Assembly: GCA_018340375.1 (NCBI GenBank)
Contig: JAFFJZ010000003.1
Location: 248,001-312,000 of the forward strand
Direction: 5' to 3'
DNA: 64,000 nucleotides
From: Gonatopus flavifemur
Lineage: Eukaryota > Arthropoda > Insecta > Hymenoptera > Dryinidae
Shown here in pieces: positions 15,137 through 27,218 of this stretch (positions are counted from its first letter, which is position 1; the number at the start of each line of letters is the position of its first letter). The notes beneath the pieces were generated by a model. It did no database searches. It was not told the origin of the DNA and saw nothing but the letters and a program-made list of their open reading frames with translations. The translations under genes were made by a program, and so were the position numbers.

Positions 15137-16554
15137 ATTTAAATGAATTGAATTAAAAGTACATTGAATTGATTCAAGAGTCTTGTGGCTCTTGTGTCTC
15201 AAATGAGTATCTTACAGGATATCACAGGAACTAAAATCTATAAGGCAGCCCTCCACAGCATCTCATATTTCATAAAGAAATTTATAAGATTTGTATGAAG
15301 GGTTGAAAAATTATTTACAAGTTTCGGAAATTTTATTGAACAAGCCTGTCGTGCTGTAGAAAAAATTGAAACCATCTCCACATCATCTTTGAAAATATCG
15401 ATTTTTGTTTTATATTAGAGAATTTTTCGAATTTATTCGTTCCATTCGAGAATTGGCATCACCCCTATATGTCATCGAAGTTTGAATTGTTTGTTGAGTC
15501 GAAATCTGGAATAAAGATTTCTATCGCAGAATATTCGAGTGGCAAAATTTTCAGAATTACATATAACTTATATATAAACTGTATTGCATTATTTATAAAT
15601 CATATACAATTTTTACATCTTTTCCGCTTGTGAAGTTACCGGACTCCGCAGCAACTCTAGTGATGCCAATGTTTGACTAATAAGTTAATTCTCTTCTTTT
15701 TTAATAAAAAAAGAAAAAATATATCAAAGTTATATAGATGTTTTATGGAAATCTATACGAACTAGATAGTTTTTCTATCAAAGAAAAATCGATTCTCTTC
15801 AAGCATCGGATATCAACTATCCAAGCCTTCCCTTTTCCATTATTCTAATAAATTAAATGAAAAAAACATTGATGAATGATCTGCTGTTCCACCTGGACTT
15901 TTTGAATCCTGAATTTAAAAATCTTAGCCAATTCTAAATGAGAGTCAACAGAATAAACGTATTAGATTGTATATAAACAGTCGAAAACTTACTAGTCGTT
16001 CTAAATGTGATTGGAAGATGAATAGTAATGACTTTCAGCGATATTTCGGGACTTTGTAGCTTTTCAAATTATAAGGCACTATGTTACCTAAAAATACGGA
16101 AAGATTTTTACAATTTTATTGCTGTTTATTAAATTAACACCTCTTCCATTCTCTATGAGAAGTATCGAGAGTGTTTTATTTCTATATAAAATACATGAGG
16201 AATGTTTGAATATCACGATGAAGAACGGAGTAATAGAACTGTTTCCGTTGGATCCGAAGAACGGATTTGTTCCCCCACCGTGTATATCCATACGTATTTT
16301 CTACGCTTGGACGGCTGTCACAATCAAACGTGGTACGATTTGATGTTTGTGATGTGATTTTGTCAACTACAAAGCGACATGATATGTCCGAACAAAACTC
16401 TCCGTTTATTAAAAACTGATTTTGTTTTGTCATTGAAAACATTTTTACAATACTTATGAATTGTTCTCATAATTTCAATTATAATCATCCAATACTCTTG
16501 GTAAGGAAACAACCTCGAAAGTTTTAAAATAATACACATGCAGTAGAGATATCC

Positions 16555-16629
16555 ATGCCGGGAATGAACAAAGGAGAATCAGAATTCCAAGTTACAGACA
16601 AACAAAAGTCCGTGAGTGAACATGAGTGA
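16555..16629 (+). other. Upstream ORF overlapping the Kelch start codon
   Basis: An ATG at 16555 opens a 24-codon frame (MPGMNKGESEFQVTDKQKS...). It terminates at TGA 16627-16629, five bases past the main ATG at 16622. A three-codon uORF (ATG CAG TAG) lies at 16538. A GTGAGT inside the uORF could instead be a splice donor of a different leader. Confidence 0.5.
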
Positions 16630-19600
16630 ACATAGCATTTCAAGCATGGTGTCAAGCGTTTCCACGTCTCAGGATGAAAATTTCAAAGTGCCTACTCATT
16701 CTACAAGTAGTTTACAAGTCATGGAAGAATACCTTCATAAACAACAGTTGACCGATGTTATTCTTATTGCAGGTAAAAAATTAACCAACTCCCAATTTCT
16801 TGTTTCAAGGTGAATAAGTCATTCGCTTTTTGATTTTTCCATAAATGGGAAGGCTTCTGATTTGATCATTGTTTATCATATATAAGAAATCGCTCAGGAA
16901 CAATTTTTGTCATAATCAAGAATCTTTTACTTTGTTTGAGCACAGTGTTAGGCAAAGCATTTAACCAAGATAATACCTACATGCCTCTATGTTCTTTATT
17001 TGAGACCAAAAAAAAAGAAATCATGAAAATGAAAATGATAAAATGATTTCAAGGCAAAATTTATAACTAATTCATTAGTTGAATATTCGATTTCTTATTT
17101 AAAAAACAAAAAAAAAAGAAATGCCACTTGGCAGAGCTACTAAATTCATTGCTTTACTCTTTGAGAAATTTTTTTATTTCACTTTTCGAAATATTTAGGG
17201 CCGTTTTGGAGACAATGCATTTTCTGAACTTCTTGTTCTCCCTATTTATTACAGGTAACAAGCGTTTTCCAGCGCATCGTTTGGTATTGAGCGCCAGTTC
17301 AGAGTATTTTGCAGCTATGTTTACAAGTTCCTTGAGAGAATCAGCGGAGAATGAAATTGAACTGAAAGGAGTAGATGGCGATGCTTTATGGTCTTTAGTT
17401 CGTTACTGCTACACAGGTGAAATATTATAACAAAAATTCCATTTTTCCATTTTTCTTATTCATAGTTAAAAAATCCCCACTTGTTGGCCCCCATCGAAAA
17501 CTAAAGGGACCTAATTTTTTTGAGATCAGCCATGGAGAAGTTTCAGGAAATACTTTTCATATGCAACAAATCAATATTATCAACAATGATTTTGAATTTT
17601 AACAATGCCGTGTTCTAAGAATGCTGTTTAGAACTCGAAAAGTATTGACATCTTTGTCTTTTTAATCAATTTGATATAATAAAAAGGAAAAAGAAAATAT
17701 ATTATGTCTAATTTCATGCAACAAAGCAACAAAATTATAATTTATTTCTGAAAATAAAATGAATTCGTTTTACAGTTTATTAATTATAAGTTCTATATTA
17801 TGTTTTAAATGATCAACCGATCAATCTTTCAATTAGGTTGCATAGAATTGAGAGAAGACAGCGTTGAAACGTTGTTGGCGACTGCCTGTTTATTACAATT
17901 AAATCCAGTTGTTAAAGCCTGTTGTCAGTTTTTGAGAAAACAGTTGCATCCAAGCAATTGTTTGGGAATAAGAATGTTTGCTGACACGCAAGGTTGTACC
18001 GACCTCTTTGATTATGCTCACGCCTATACCACTAAACATTTTATGGAAGTAATTAGGAATCAAGAATTTTTATTATTATCCGCGAATGAAGTTGCCAAAT
18101 TATTGGAATCGGAAGATTTGAACGTTCCTTCGGAAGAAACTATTTTTCACGTAAGTTGTAATATTTACTTTGATTTTCCTACAAAAATTAAAAACTTGAT
18201 GGAATTAATGAGCCAAAAACAAAATCATCTATACAATTTTTATTTAAAATTTTCAACTATATAACAATATTTCGTAGGCTTTAACGATATGGCTTGAACA
18301 TGACCCAGAAAATAGACGGAAGGATGCCAGTAGACTGTTGAGTCTTGTCAAATTACCATTACTATCACCGGCAGTAAGTTGATAAAAAAGAAATCATTTT
18401 ACAACTTTTTACCCTAGGGAATATATATATGTATATATATATATATTTCATGCTTTCAAATGTTTTAGTTTATAACTGATCATATTGAAAGCAACGCGAT
18501 GTTCAAAAATGAAAGATCCGCGCAGGATTTAATGATGGAGGCTTTGAAATATCATCTTTTACCCGAGCGCAGACCTTTGCTTCAATCCGGACGTACTAAA
18601 CCCAGAAAAGCTACCGTAGGACTCCTCTTAGCCGTCGGGGGAATGGATGCCAACAAAGGTATTGTGAGAAAATAATTAATAAAATTATACCCACGTTGAT
18701 TTCGGGTGGTTTAAAATTATTTAACAGATATAGGCCAAGTTTTGCGTTCCAGAAATAGGAAGTTTTCCGAATCAATCGGTCATAACATCACCATTTGCCC
18801 TCTTCTAGGTTGTTTTTTTTTTTCTTCTTTCTTTTTTCTTTTTTACAATAAGTTCTGCCAACAATTGTTTTCGTATTAATATCGTTTTATGATCCTTATT
18901 TTGTATTGAACTAAATAGATTTTTCTATTAGGAGCTACATCCATAGATACATTTTCATTACGAGATAATGCGTGGAAGTCCTTGGCAACTATGAACGGTA
19001 GACGACTTCAATTTGGCGCAGCAATAGTCGATAAAAAACTCATCGTTGCCGGAGGCAGAGACGGGCTAAAGACTTTGAATACAGTCGAGTGTTTTGATTT
19101 TTCAACCCTCACTTGGTGTAGTTTACCAGCTATGAATGTACATCGTCACGGTTTAGGTAGGAGTATTATTTTACAACGTTACATCGTGTACTACGTAAAA
19201 CTGAATATCCATAAGGTATTTCCAATCAAAGATTGTTTCATGAACAAAACTTATTTGATATTTTTGATCAACTGCGCGGGTTTCAAAGCCATGCCGCCAT
19301 GAAACGATCTTCGATTCAAGATAGATGGACGGATAATTATTAAGCTATCAAAACTTTGAACGTTTCAAGGGGTGGCAGTCCTTGGCGGGCCCTTATACGC
19401 GGTCGGCGGCCACGATGGGTGGAGCTTTCTCGATACCGTAGAAAGATGGGATCCACTTACACGACAATGGAGTTCTATCGCCCCAATGTCGATACAACGA
19501 TCTACGATTGGAGTTGCTGTACTCAATGACAAGTCAGTACATTATTCGATACAAATGCATTTCAATACTTGAGGATATAAATAATCATCTTCACGTATTA

Positions 19601-20771
19601 AGAATGATAAAAACAATATTCTTATATAGATTGTATGCAGTTGGTGGACGGGATATAAGTTCTTGTTTGAATATCGTTGAATGTTACGATCCACACACAA
19701 ATAAGTGGACAGCCTGCGCACCTATGTCCAAGCGACGTGGAGGCGTTGGTGTAGGAGTTGTGAATGGATGTCTTTACGCCCTTGGCGGTCACGACGCGCC
19801 AGCTACGAATCCTAATGCTAGTAGATTCGATTGTGTAGAACGGTGAGATTGAGTCATTCTTATCGTATCATTTATTCTATATTTCAGGCATCGAATTCAA
19901 AAGTTAAATGGGGTTTACTTTACAGCAAAAGATTTAATCCTGTCCTGAAAAATATCAGAACGTGAATTGTCTCTATTGTTACTTAGTAATCGCTACTTGA
20001 ATGGTCACCTTATCTTGTTTATAACTCAAATTCTGCCAAAGGAAAAAGTTTCTTGGTTTTGCTCCAAAAAATGTATCCTCAAAGGTTTAAAATGTTTTCT
20101 AGGGCACCCTGTACATCGTCTGTAAAGAAAGAGCCCAAACAGATATCAGATAGAACTAGATACCTGTGCGCCCGTATCTTCTTAATATCAATTTCATTAC
20201 TTCGAATGAAATATCTCTTCATCCACATTTCTTTTTCAAATACCGATGATCCTAGCAAATTAAAGTCGTTGAAAATCTCCCGATAGATATCTCCTTACCC
20301 TTAGACTGATTCATTGTTCAAATCGACTTCACAGCTATCTTGTACGATATTAATTAGGTATGATCCAAAGACTGATACATGGACTATGGTAGCCCCGATG
20401 AGTGTTCCTAGAGATGCCGTTGGAGTTTGTGTGCTAGGAGACAGACTGATGGCGGTGGGTGGTTACGACGGGCAACAATATCTCACTTTAGCCGAAGCGT
20501 ATGATCCTCATTCCAACGAATGGGAACCCGTGAGTAATCGAACGATCTTATCACAATTTTTTGTTCCATTTTTTCCAATTGATTCCTCAAAAATTTTTCA
20601 AATTAAAAAACGCATCAAAATTATTATAATTTTTTTCGTAGAACAAAAAAATGAGTATACCTTTTAAGCGTTTCTGTATTCAAATATTTAATTTTATTCA
20701 AGGTTGCTCCGCTCAAAGCTGGACGCGCTGGACCTTGCGTTGTCGTCAAGAATTTAATAAATAACTTTTAA
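16622..20771 (+). CDS. BTB-BACK-Kelch protein, KLHL4/KLHL5/KLHL1 type
   Basis: Likely substrate adaptor of a Cullin-3 ubiquitin ligase. Ten exons: 16622-16772, 17255-17416, 17837-18150, 18278-18373, 18469-18658, 18932-19156, 19370-19532, 19630-19842, 20358-20529, 20703-20771. Phases agree throughout and give 584 residues. The BTB domain starts [18 protein letters not shown] and continues [23 protein letters not shown] contains [19 protein letters not shown] and [19 protein letters not shown]. The linker [20 protein letters not shown] is characteristic of KLHL4/5. Six Kelch blades follow, with [64 protein letters not shown] and [13 protein letters not shown], closing [11 protein letters not shown]. 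The vertebrate long N-terminal extension is absent. Two uORFs precede the start. AATAAA lies at 21482-21487. Whether it equals one vertebrate paralogue or is pro-orthologous cannot be decided here. Confidence 0.95.
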
Positions 20772-21481
20772 ATGAAGAATGCGCAATTTAATATAATTGC
20801 TCAATATTATTTAAGGATCGAATACAAAATACGGCAAACACTGAAAAGTATTTATTCAAAATTATGGAGTAAAAGAATCTGACCGTTCAGTCAAATGTTT
20901 ATACGCGTAATTCGTATCAGAGATACTGTAAGGAGACAAAAGACAAATATTTTTATGGTAAAAAAGTGATATCAATCGTTTTGAGATTATTTATCGATAT
21001 TCACAACGATAATTTTTCTGATTGAACGTACCTTTGTAAACCCCATGTAAACTTTTTTATAAGAAACAAACAAGAAAGAGAAAGAAAAAAATTTTTATTC
21101 AATGAAATACTCAAAACAATGAAGAGAAGTGTTCAAATTAGATTTATATAATAAGCATTTTATGTCATACTAACACAAATAAGTATTTTATATCAGTTTT
21201 ATCTATTCGTGTACAGAAATTTTGATAAAGACTTTCATCTGTCATAATATTTATAGATATTTAATATTTTTATACATATATTGATCTGTACATAAATAAT
21301 ATTTTTTCAATTATGTCAACCTAGAATTGTTAATGTGTTCTTTTAAATGTATATAGATTACGACGTAAAATTTACACGGCAATCATACTTGGAATTATAG
21401 CAGCAATTACGAACTGTTTATTATAAGCTTTACGGTATTATCTGACATTTTATAAACACTTTTAATTTTTTTAATGAACCA

Positions 21482-21487
21482 AATAAA
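21482..21487 (+). terminator. Candidate polyadenylation signal, Kelch gene
   Basis: AATAAA about 710 bp after the stop codon. Not confirmed by transcripts. Confidence 0.45.
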
Positions 21488-21597
21488 GCATCCATATTCC
21501 ATAAATACAAGTTTCAAGAGCATTATTGTGTTCGTACGTACCATATCTTTTCATTTGTTTCTTAAATAAATATAACACAATTCCACTTACACATGAA

Positions 21598-21603
21598 TTT
21601 ATT
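21598..21603 (-). terminator. Candidate polyadenylation signal, PPME1
   Basis: AATAAA on the minus strand about 130 bp after the PPME1 stop codon. Confidence 0.5.
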
Positions 21604-21734
21604 CGAGATTTTTTTTTTGTTCTCTAAACTTCTCTCCATTTTTAACAAGCCGGAAAAGTACTGAAATTACAAAAGTATATGTTATACCGAGACCGTTGGG
21701 AAAACGGTTAAACGTTGTATCAGAGTAACAGTTG

Positions 21735-24630
21735 TTACCGTGGAAAATCTGAAGCAGGCTCTGCAAATTTGTGTCTAACCATGAACGTAGCTATAGCCTC
21801 CGCTACTTTGTCGGGTACATCTTCGTGAACTGCGTGACCGCATGCAGGAAGAACTTGCATTTGAAATTTACCTGAAGGTAAAATTATGAAAAAAGGAAAA
21901 AATAACGGATTGAGTTATTCGGATGAATGCTATTCAGAAAAATGAAATTTCAAATAAGCAGATTAATTTCATAAGGAGAATATCAAACCTTGCATTTGTC
22001 CAACGGTTAATTCTCGATCCAGCCGATCTACCCCAGCCAATAAAAGCATTTTAGGAACAGGAATATTTAAAAATGCTGCAGATAACCCTTTGAACCAGCC
22101 AGACCAATGCTGCTCTGTTTTCGCCAGATCTATTCTCCACATATATTTTTTGCTAATTGAAACATTGTCAGCAGCCACAGGAGGAGGCATATTCAAAACT
22201 TCTTCTTCTTGAATGATATCCTCTCGTGGAATGTCCGACTTTTGATTCAGTTCACTAGGGGACTGGGTTGAAAATGCACTAATGTCGTGTGTTGCCAATT
22301 TACCTGTCACAACACTGTAATATACAAATTTTTCATCTGCGTCATGTTTAATCCATATACAAAAATTGTAAACAATGCAGGAAATTTTACTATACTATAT
22401 TTACATATTTAAATATTGTGTAGACTGTTTTATGCATACGTTAATGCTATAATATAAAAATCTTCCCTCTCCTTCAGATACGAAGCTGAAGCTAACGAAC
22501 GAACAGCGAGTATGAATTCTGTATTGAATTGAGCTACATGAATAACATTATCTGCGCACAGAGCTTAAGCTTCGGAAGCAGCAACCTCATGCACGCAGTT
22601 TATCAGTGTTTTGCTAAAATATACTGTGAATCGCTAATTGATCTTACGAGTGTAATGACTTGTAGTTTTGTTTACAAAAAGCAACGTACATGGATCTGAC
22701 TTTGCTAGCGATTAAGTGACTCGATTATCCTATTGATACAAATTTCATCATTCTACGAAAATTCTTCGAAAGGTTCAATTCCACGTCTGTTAGCTCCAGC
22801 TTCATCCTTCAAGCGAATAGCCAAATGAGCGATATATTTCATTTGTACAACGTTTATGTAATCGAAATACCACTTCGATCGATGCAATCGAGGGTCTCCT
22901 TTGTTACACGTCGATTGAAAAAGGGAAGAAATCATATTCTCCGTCGAGGGATTGAGATATGGATTTTATTCATGAGAACGTTAGGATCATCATTATTTGA
23001 TCTTTTTATCAATGATGATGAAAAAAAAAAAGAAAAAAAAAAGAACACTTACTTCTTTATTTGCCCAGGGACAGATACTTTAGCGGATTGTACATTGCGT
23101 ATTTGTCCACTTCGAACACTAGAACAGATAATGATTTTCTTTGATTCTTTTCCAGGGTCTCAACTCTCGGAGAGAAAGAAATGGCCAAAACTCCAACCAA
23201 ATAATGTATACAGCGATATTTTGAAAATATACATGCATCTCCAAAGCATGTGATATAAGGATTTTGACTAGTGCCAAACTGTTTGTGCTCTTTCGAGGAA
23301 ACACGAGTCCAAGAAGGACTCGAGTCGGAGTATTGAAAAACTGTTGAATAAAATCATCCTATCTTTTCAGGCACTTCTGATTTCCTTGTATAACAATTGA
23401 AAACCCTTACCACGTTTATTCATAAAGATCTACAATCGCTTTGGAATTAGAGGAATTAAAATTTTGGCAGACTCAACGTATGCTTACCACCATTCGATAG
23501 CTTGATTAATAGAATTGAAACTAGATGGTCTAGATCTTAGAAAACTTTGCATAGATGCCAGGGCATCCATGGCAGTTCCTTCGACTACATCTATGACCGC
23601 TAAACCACTCAAATTTGGGATTAAGGGAGCAGCTTTTGTCGCAACAGCACCTCCCATACTATGACCCACCAAAATTACAGGAATTTCTTCAGCCTCCATT
23701 GTTATGATAGCAGCAACATCTCTAAACGAACATTGGAATGTTTGAAAAGAAAAAAAAAATAAACAGGGTTTGGATGAGAGTTGAAATTTCCATCTTATTT
23801 ATGAAATCAGTAGATTTTTATAAAATTCAATACAATAAATTGATATTATTTACTTTGTTGACTTACGATGCCAAGGTGTCTGCAGCTAAATTTTCATCAT
23901 CAGTGGTATGCGAGTCGCCATGGCCTCTAAGGTCAATTGCCATAACTCTACAGATTACCATTGTCATGATAGATTTCTGGGAATCATAAAACAAATGTTA
24001 AAACAAAATTCTAGTTTAGGTTATAGGTTTGGTAAATAGTACTTACAGTGAATTCAGCCCATGTCAAAGCACTATAACCTCCGCCATGCAACAATACTAA
24101 TAGAGGTCCTTCGATTCCTTTTGTATAAATGTGGAATACATTTTCTTTTATTTTCAGATCTTTGCTCTGATCGAAGTAAGGACACCATTCCACAGGGGTA
24201 TAATCCCTTTTGCGATTAAATCCTTTCGATTTACCAATCCTAAAGGAAAAATGGAATGCAACAATGCTCTTTGGAATGAATATTGAATGTTGATTCAAGA
24301 TATTTCAAATGAACTGAAATGAATTGAACCATAACAAAATGTCATTCAGGTTTACATTGTTCTTGTTGAAAATAGATGATTCAAAGATTCAGCATTCGAA
24401 ATGTTCTTATAATAATAGTTTGAAGGAGCTGCATAGAAAAAATTCTAATCGTTGGTTGAGAAACAAAAATGAAAGAGGGTATGTATAAACTTTTTGCTAG
24501 TAAGGTTTTTAATCTTTTTAATGCATCCTTCGAAGAATTAAAATAATATAACTAACCTAGAATTTGTTGTGAGATTAACTGCCGATGGAGGTAGTTTGGA
24601 CTTGAGAATAGATTTTTGGAGAGAAGACAT
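21735..24630 (-). CDS. Ppme1: Protein phosphatase methylesterase 1
   Basis: Removes the C-terminal leucine methyl ester from the PP2A catalytic subunit. Exons on the minus strand: 24630-24557, 24239-24047, 23976-23867, 23721-23488, 23118-23053, 22314-21989, 21871-21735. The joined frame is 379 residues (human about 386). It starts MSSLQKSILKSKLPP. An alpha/beta-hydrolase fold follows, with VLLHGGGYSALTWAEFT (oxyanion region) and AIDLRGHGDS. The nucleophile motif is GHSMGG (Ser near 147). IDVVEGTAMDAL carries the Asp near 170. CGHAVHED carries the catalytic His near 347. Exon 5 is only 66 bp and encodes SGQIRNVQSAKVSVPGQ, the conserved SGQIRN segment. An acidic variable loop before YMWRIDLAKTEQHW matches the family insert. 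Head-to-head with the FAM122 gene, another PP2A regulator. Confidence 0.96.
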
Positions 24631-24832
24631 GTCAAATTTGAATATTGATTTTAGTTTTTCCGATACGACTTGGACAAATGCTGAATATCTTAATGATATT
24701 GTTCAAGTACAACATCGACGGATAGTATTTAATATCAACATGTACACAACATTGACCGTGAAACATGGGTAAAACTCAAGGCCAATTCATAAGCTACTTC
24801 TTTTCTCCAAACTGCATTGAGTTTTACATATA

Positions 24833-25123
24833 GGTAGAGTATCGTAATACCGAATGTGCATAGTCCCGAATAAAAAAATATGAATTTCAAAATAAATAAA
24901 AGAATGGACCATTTCTGTCATAAAAAATTGATCGTTCCCACGTGATATGCGTAAACGAATCATTTTTTATGACAGAAATGGTCTATTCTTTTGTTTATTT
25001 TGAAATTCATATTTTTTTATTCGGGACTATGCACATTCGGTCTTATGAGCATTCGGGAATATGAACATTCGGTACTATGACACATTCGGTATTATGCACA
25101 TTCGGTATTATGATACTCTACCC
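24833..25123. mobile_element. Fold-back element FB-D with 16-bp phased sub-terminal repeats
   Basis: The ends are GGTAGAGTATCGTAATACCG and TATTATGATACTCTACCC. A perfect 8-bp duplication TACATATA flanks it (24825-24832 and 25124-25131). The long inner arms include AATATGAATTTCAAAATAAA and ATTTCTGTCATAAAAAAT with their complements. The left arm has CCGAA at 24850 and 24866. The right arm has ATTCGG at 25019, 25035, 25051, 25067, 25084 and 25100. The right arm therefore has more 16-bp units than the left. The 8-bp duplication suggests a hAT-like origin. Confidence 0.85.
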
Positions 25124-25140
25124 TACATATAGGATATAGG

Positions 25141-25248
25141 ATGCTTCCGACTGCTTCCGACGGTAAACCACAATTGACCCGAAGTGCAATAGTCCCGAAG
25201 TATAGTGGACCCGAAGTCAGTAAACCCGAACGGCAGTAATTCCGAAAG
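25141..25248 (+). repeat. CCGAA array with 15-16 bp period
   Basis: CCGAA occurs at 25179, 25195, 25211, 25226 and 25242, preceded by TTCCGAC at 25145 and 25155. The spacers are not conserved (for example GTGCAATAGTC, GTATAGTGGAC). It may be one arm of a decayed element. The FB-B copy at 25249 is inserted next to the last unit and duplicated CCGAAAG. Confidence 0.7.
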
Positions 25249-25454
25249 CAGAGATGAATAGCAGAGATTGTTAACGCGATGTTAAAATCATGGTCCGTAT
25301 CACGTTTTTTTCTTTTGAAGAAAAATATATGACTGGTTGAATTTTTCTTCTAAGCCAACCAGCATGAAGAGATAAACGGAAAACGTGATACTGCCAATCA
25401 GAAACTGGACTATGGTTCTCATATCTCGTTAGCAATCTCTTCAACTCATCTCTG
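25249..25454 (-). mobile_element. Fold-back element FB-B, copy 3
   Basis: Same ends as copy 1 in reverse. A perfect 7-bp duplication CCGAAAG flanks it at 25242-25248 and 25455-25461. This supports a 7-bp target-site duplication for the family. Confidence 0.87.
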
Positions 25455-25530
25455 CCGAAAGATAATAGTTTGTTACTAGCCGGAGGCGAATGACATAAAA
25501 CATGACTATACTTTTTTCGAGTCTACTGTC

Positions 25531-25656
25531 AAGCTGTAATTTCATGGGACGTCGAGCATCGAGCGTCAACATTAGAAAGAAAGAGAGGTCACACAGTTCT
25601 TCTCTTTCCTTCTAATGTTGACGCTTGATGCTCGACGCCCCATGAAATTACATCTT
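25531..25656. mobile_element. Fold-back element FB-C, copy 2
   Basis: Almost identical to copy 1, with the same 118-bp core (25535-25652) and the same arms and purine loop. Only a few base differences, so it moved relatively recently or has been homogenised. Confidence 0.85.
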
Positions 25657-25674
25657 CAGAGATGAGTGGAGACA

Positions 25675-26010
25675 GAGAGAAGATGAGAGAGCTCACGGCC
25701 GGGGTTCCATCGATAGTAAACATTGAAGCGCCCTCTTATCAGATGGAACACGGAACCTGGTCCATCAACCCCCTCTCTCATTTTTCTTATTCATGATGAT
25801 GAAAAATTATATGCATTCAACATCGATACATAAAATCATTTTAATCAAATACGTGTTGAAAAGTATACAAAAGAAATGCGCGATTTTGTAGTATTAAAAA
25901 ATAAAATTGCAGTGTGTCAACTTCCATGATCCAACCGTCAGAGGGCCGGTAGAACTTTTACTATCAGTGAAAAGACGCCCGTGAGCCCTCTCATTTTCTC
26001 TCTGGTGGAG
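25675..26010. mobile_element. Imperfect inverted-repeat element FB-L (about 335 bp)
   Basis: The left arm near 25678-25735 (ATGAGAGAGCTCACGGCCG ... GATAGTAAAC) is mirrored near 25945-26005 (CGCCCGTGAGCCCTCTCAT). Arms are roughly 80 percent alike by eye. The inner part is AT-rich. Only one copy in the window. Confidence 0.55.
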
Positions 26011-26160
26011 AGATTGCTAACGTAATACTGAAATCGTGGTATGGTTTTTGGACTAGCGACATCATGCGGCAATGATACCTAGATGACAATGATGGCTAGA
26101 AATCACCAGTTTTCAGCCAATGACAAGCAGTCGGGCTTCTTGCATACTACCACCGTTGTC

Positions 26161-26323
26161 AGGCTGGCCTCCCATGGACCGGAATTCGTTCCGGCGGAAT
26201 GACTTTAAACCAATCGCTTTCACAATTTCTTTTAGAGCGTTCTATCAGAAATCTATAAACAACTGTGCATTGGTTCAATTTTCATTCCGCCGGAACGAAT
26301 TCAGGTCCATGGGAAGCCAGCCT
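26161..26323 (+). mobile_element. Fold-back element FB-A, copy 2 (163 bp)
   Basis: Same arms as copy 1, inner part in the other orientation. Its right end directly abuts FB-B copy 4. Confidence 0.87.
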
Positions 26324-26536
26324 CAGAGATGAATCGGAGAGATTGCTAACGCAATGTTGAAGTCATGGTTTGTATCACGTTTTTTTCTTTGAAAGAATAA
26401 CATGAGAATGGTTGAATTTTTTTCCTAAGCCAATCAGCATGGAATGATAAACGAAAAACGTGATACCATCAATCAGAATTTGAATCATGGTTTTTATACA
26501 TATATCATTAGCAATCCCTCCAATTCATCATCTCTG
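26324..26536 (-). mobile_element. Fold-back element FB-B, copy 4
   Basis: Begins CAGAGATGAATCGGAG and ends TTCATCATCTCTG. More diverged than the other copies. No flanking duplication is visible; the left junction is the FB-A end. Confidence 0.8.
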
Positions 26537-27218
26537 TTGGTGTATATCAGTTATACTCCCGTGTGTAACTCTTTAAAACTTCCTTGTACTCTAAAAGAGC
26601 CTTCAAACAGTCCTTTTTCTCCAGAATTCATTTGGGATTCTTGTGTGCTATCTGGGCCCCGAGAATGTGACACTTTACCGAACAAACCGTTAAAACCATT
26701 TTGAGAAGGTACTTCGAACAATTACCAACCGAGCAAATCATTCCACACTTAACCATGTTCACAACCCGGTTTCCTGACTTGATAAAAAAAGCTATCGCAT
26801 ATCGAACAGGAGCTTGAATGTTGGTTTTGTTTGCTCAATTTATTTATTTTTTTCTCATCAAATTGCTTCTCAATTTCATGCAAGTTGAAGGACATCGGTT
26901 TTTCTACAGTTGAATTCTGTATTCTCTTGGTATAAAAAAATTACAAACCGCAGAAAATAATGTGAACAAGTCTAATGCCCCTGATTAATCATTTTTTTAA
27001 TATGAAACAACACATGTTATAGCGTGAACATCTTTTTACCAAATTTGTTCCTTTAAACAATGAAAGTTTCTTCTGTCGAATAAAAATCATAGATCCTATT
27101 TGACGTAATCAGATTACGTTATCAATTTTTATTATACGCAAAATCCGAATTCCAATGTGCCTCATTGTCGTGGATGTTGTTGTTGCTGTTGTTGCTGGTG
27201 CTTATATAGAACTGACAT

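Larger units (their letters stand above)
12748..16621. other. Gap between the SMYD4 and Kelch gene 5' ends
   Basis: Head-to-head gap. 12748-13760 is AT-rich and shows nothing I recognise. 13765-14875 holds a broken non-LTR retrotransposon split by a MITE. 15040-15136 is a short hairpin element. 15140-16500 shows nothing recognisable. The end is the leader of the Kelch gene, with upstream ATGs at 16538 and 16555. Confidence 0.7.
20772..21734. other. Tail-to-tail 3' region of the Kelch gene and PPME1
   Basis: AT-rich with no repeat element. A plus-strand AATAAA at 21482-21487 and a minus-strand AATAAA at 21603-21598 are about 110 bp apart, so the two transcripts probably end close together or overlap slightly. 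Confidence 0.65.
24631..27218. other. Head-to-head gap between PPME1 and FAM122 with an island of fold-back elements
   Basis: Repeats occupy most of 24833-26536 and are annotated separately. 24631-24832 and 26537-27218 show no gene. A short FB-B-like piece (AGAGATTGCTAACGTAAT) lies near 26012-26050. Confidence 0.75.

Noticed and set aside
15300..16500. Search for an extra gene between the LINE remnant and the Kelch gene
   Set aside because: Frames are short, without splice-consistent partners or recognisable motifs.
20090..20130. ACCCTGTACAT resemblance to the end of the FB-I palindrome
   Set aside because: Only about 11 bp match, with no arm sequence and no partner; probably chance.
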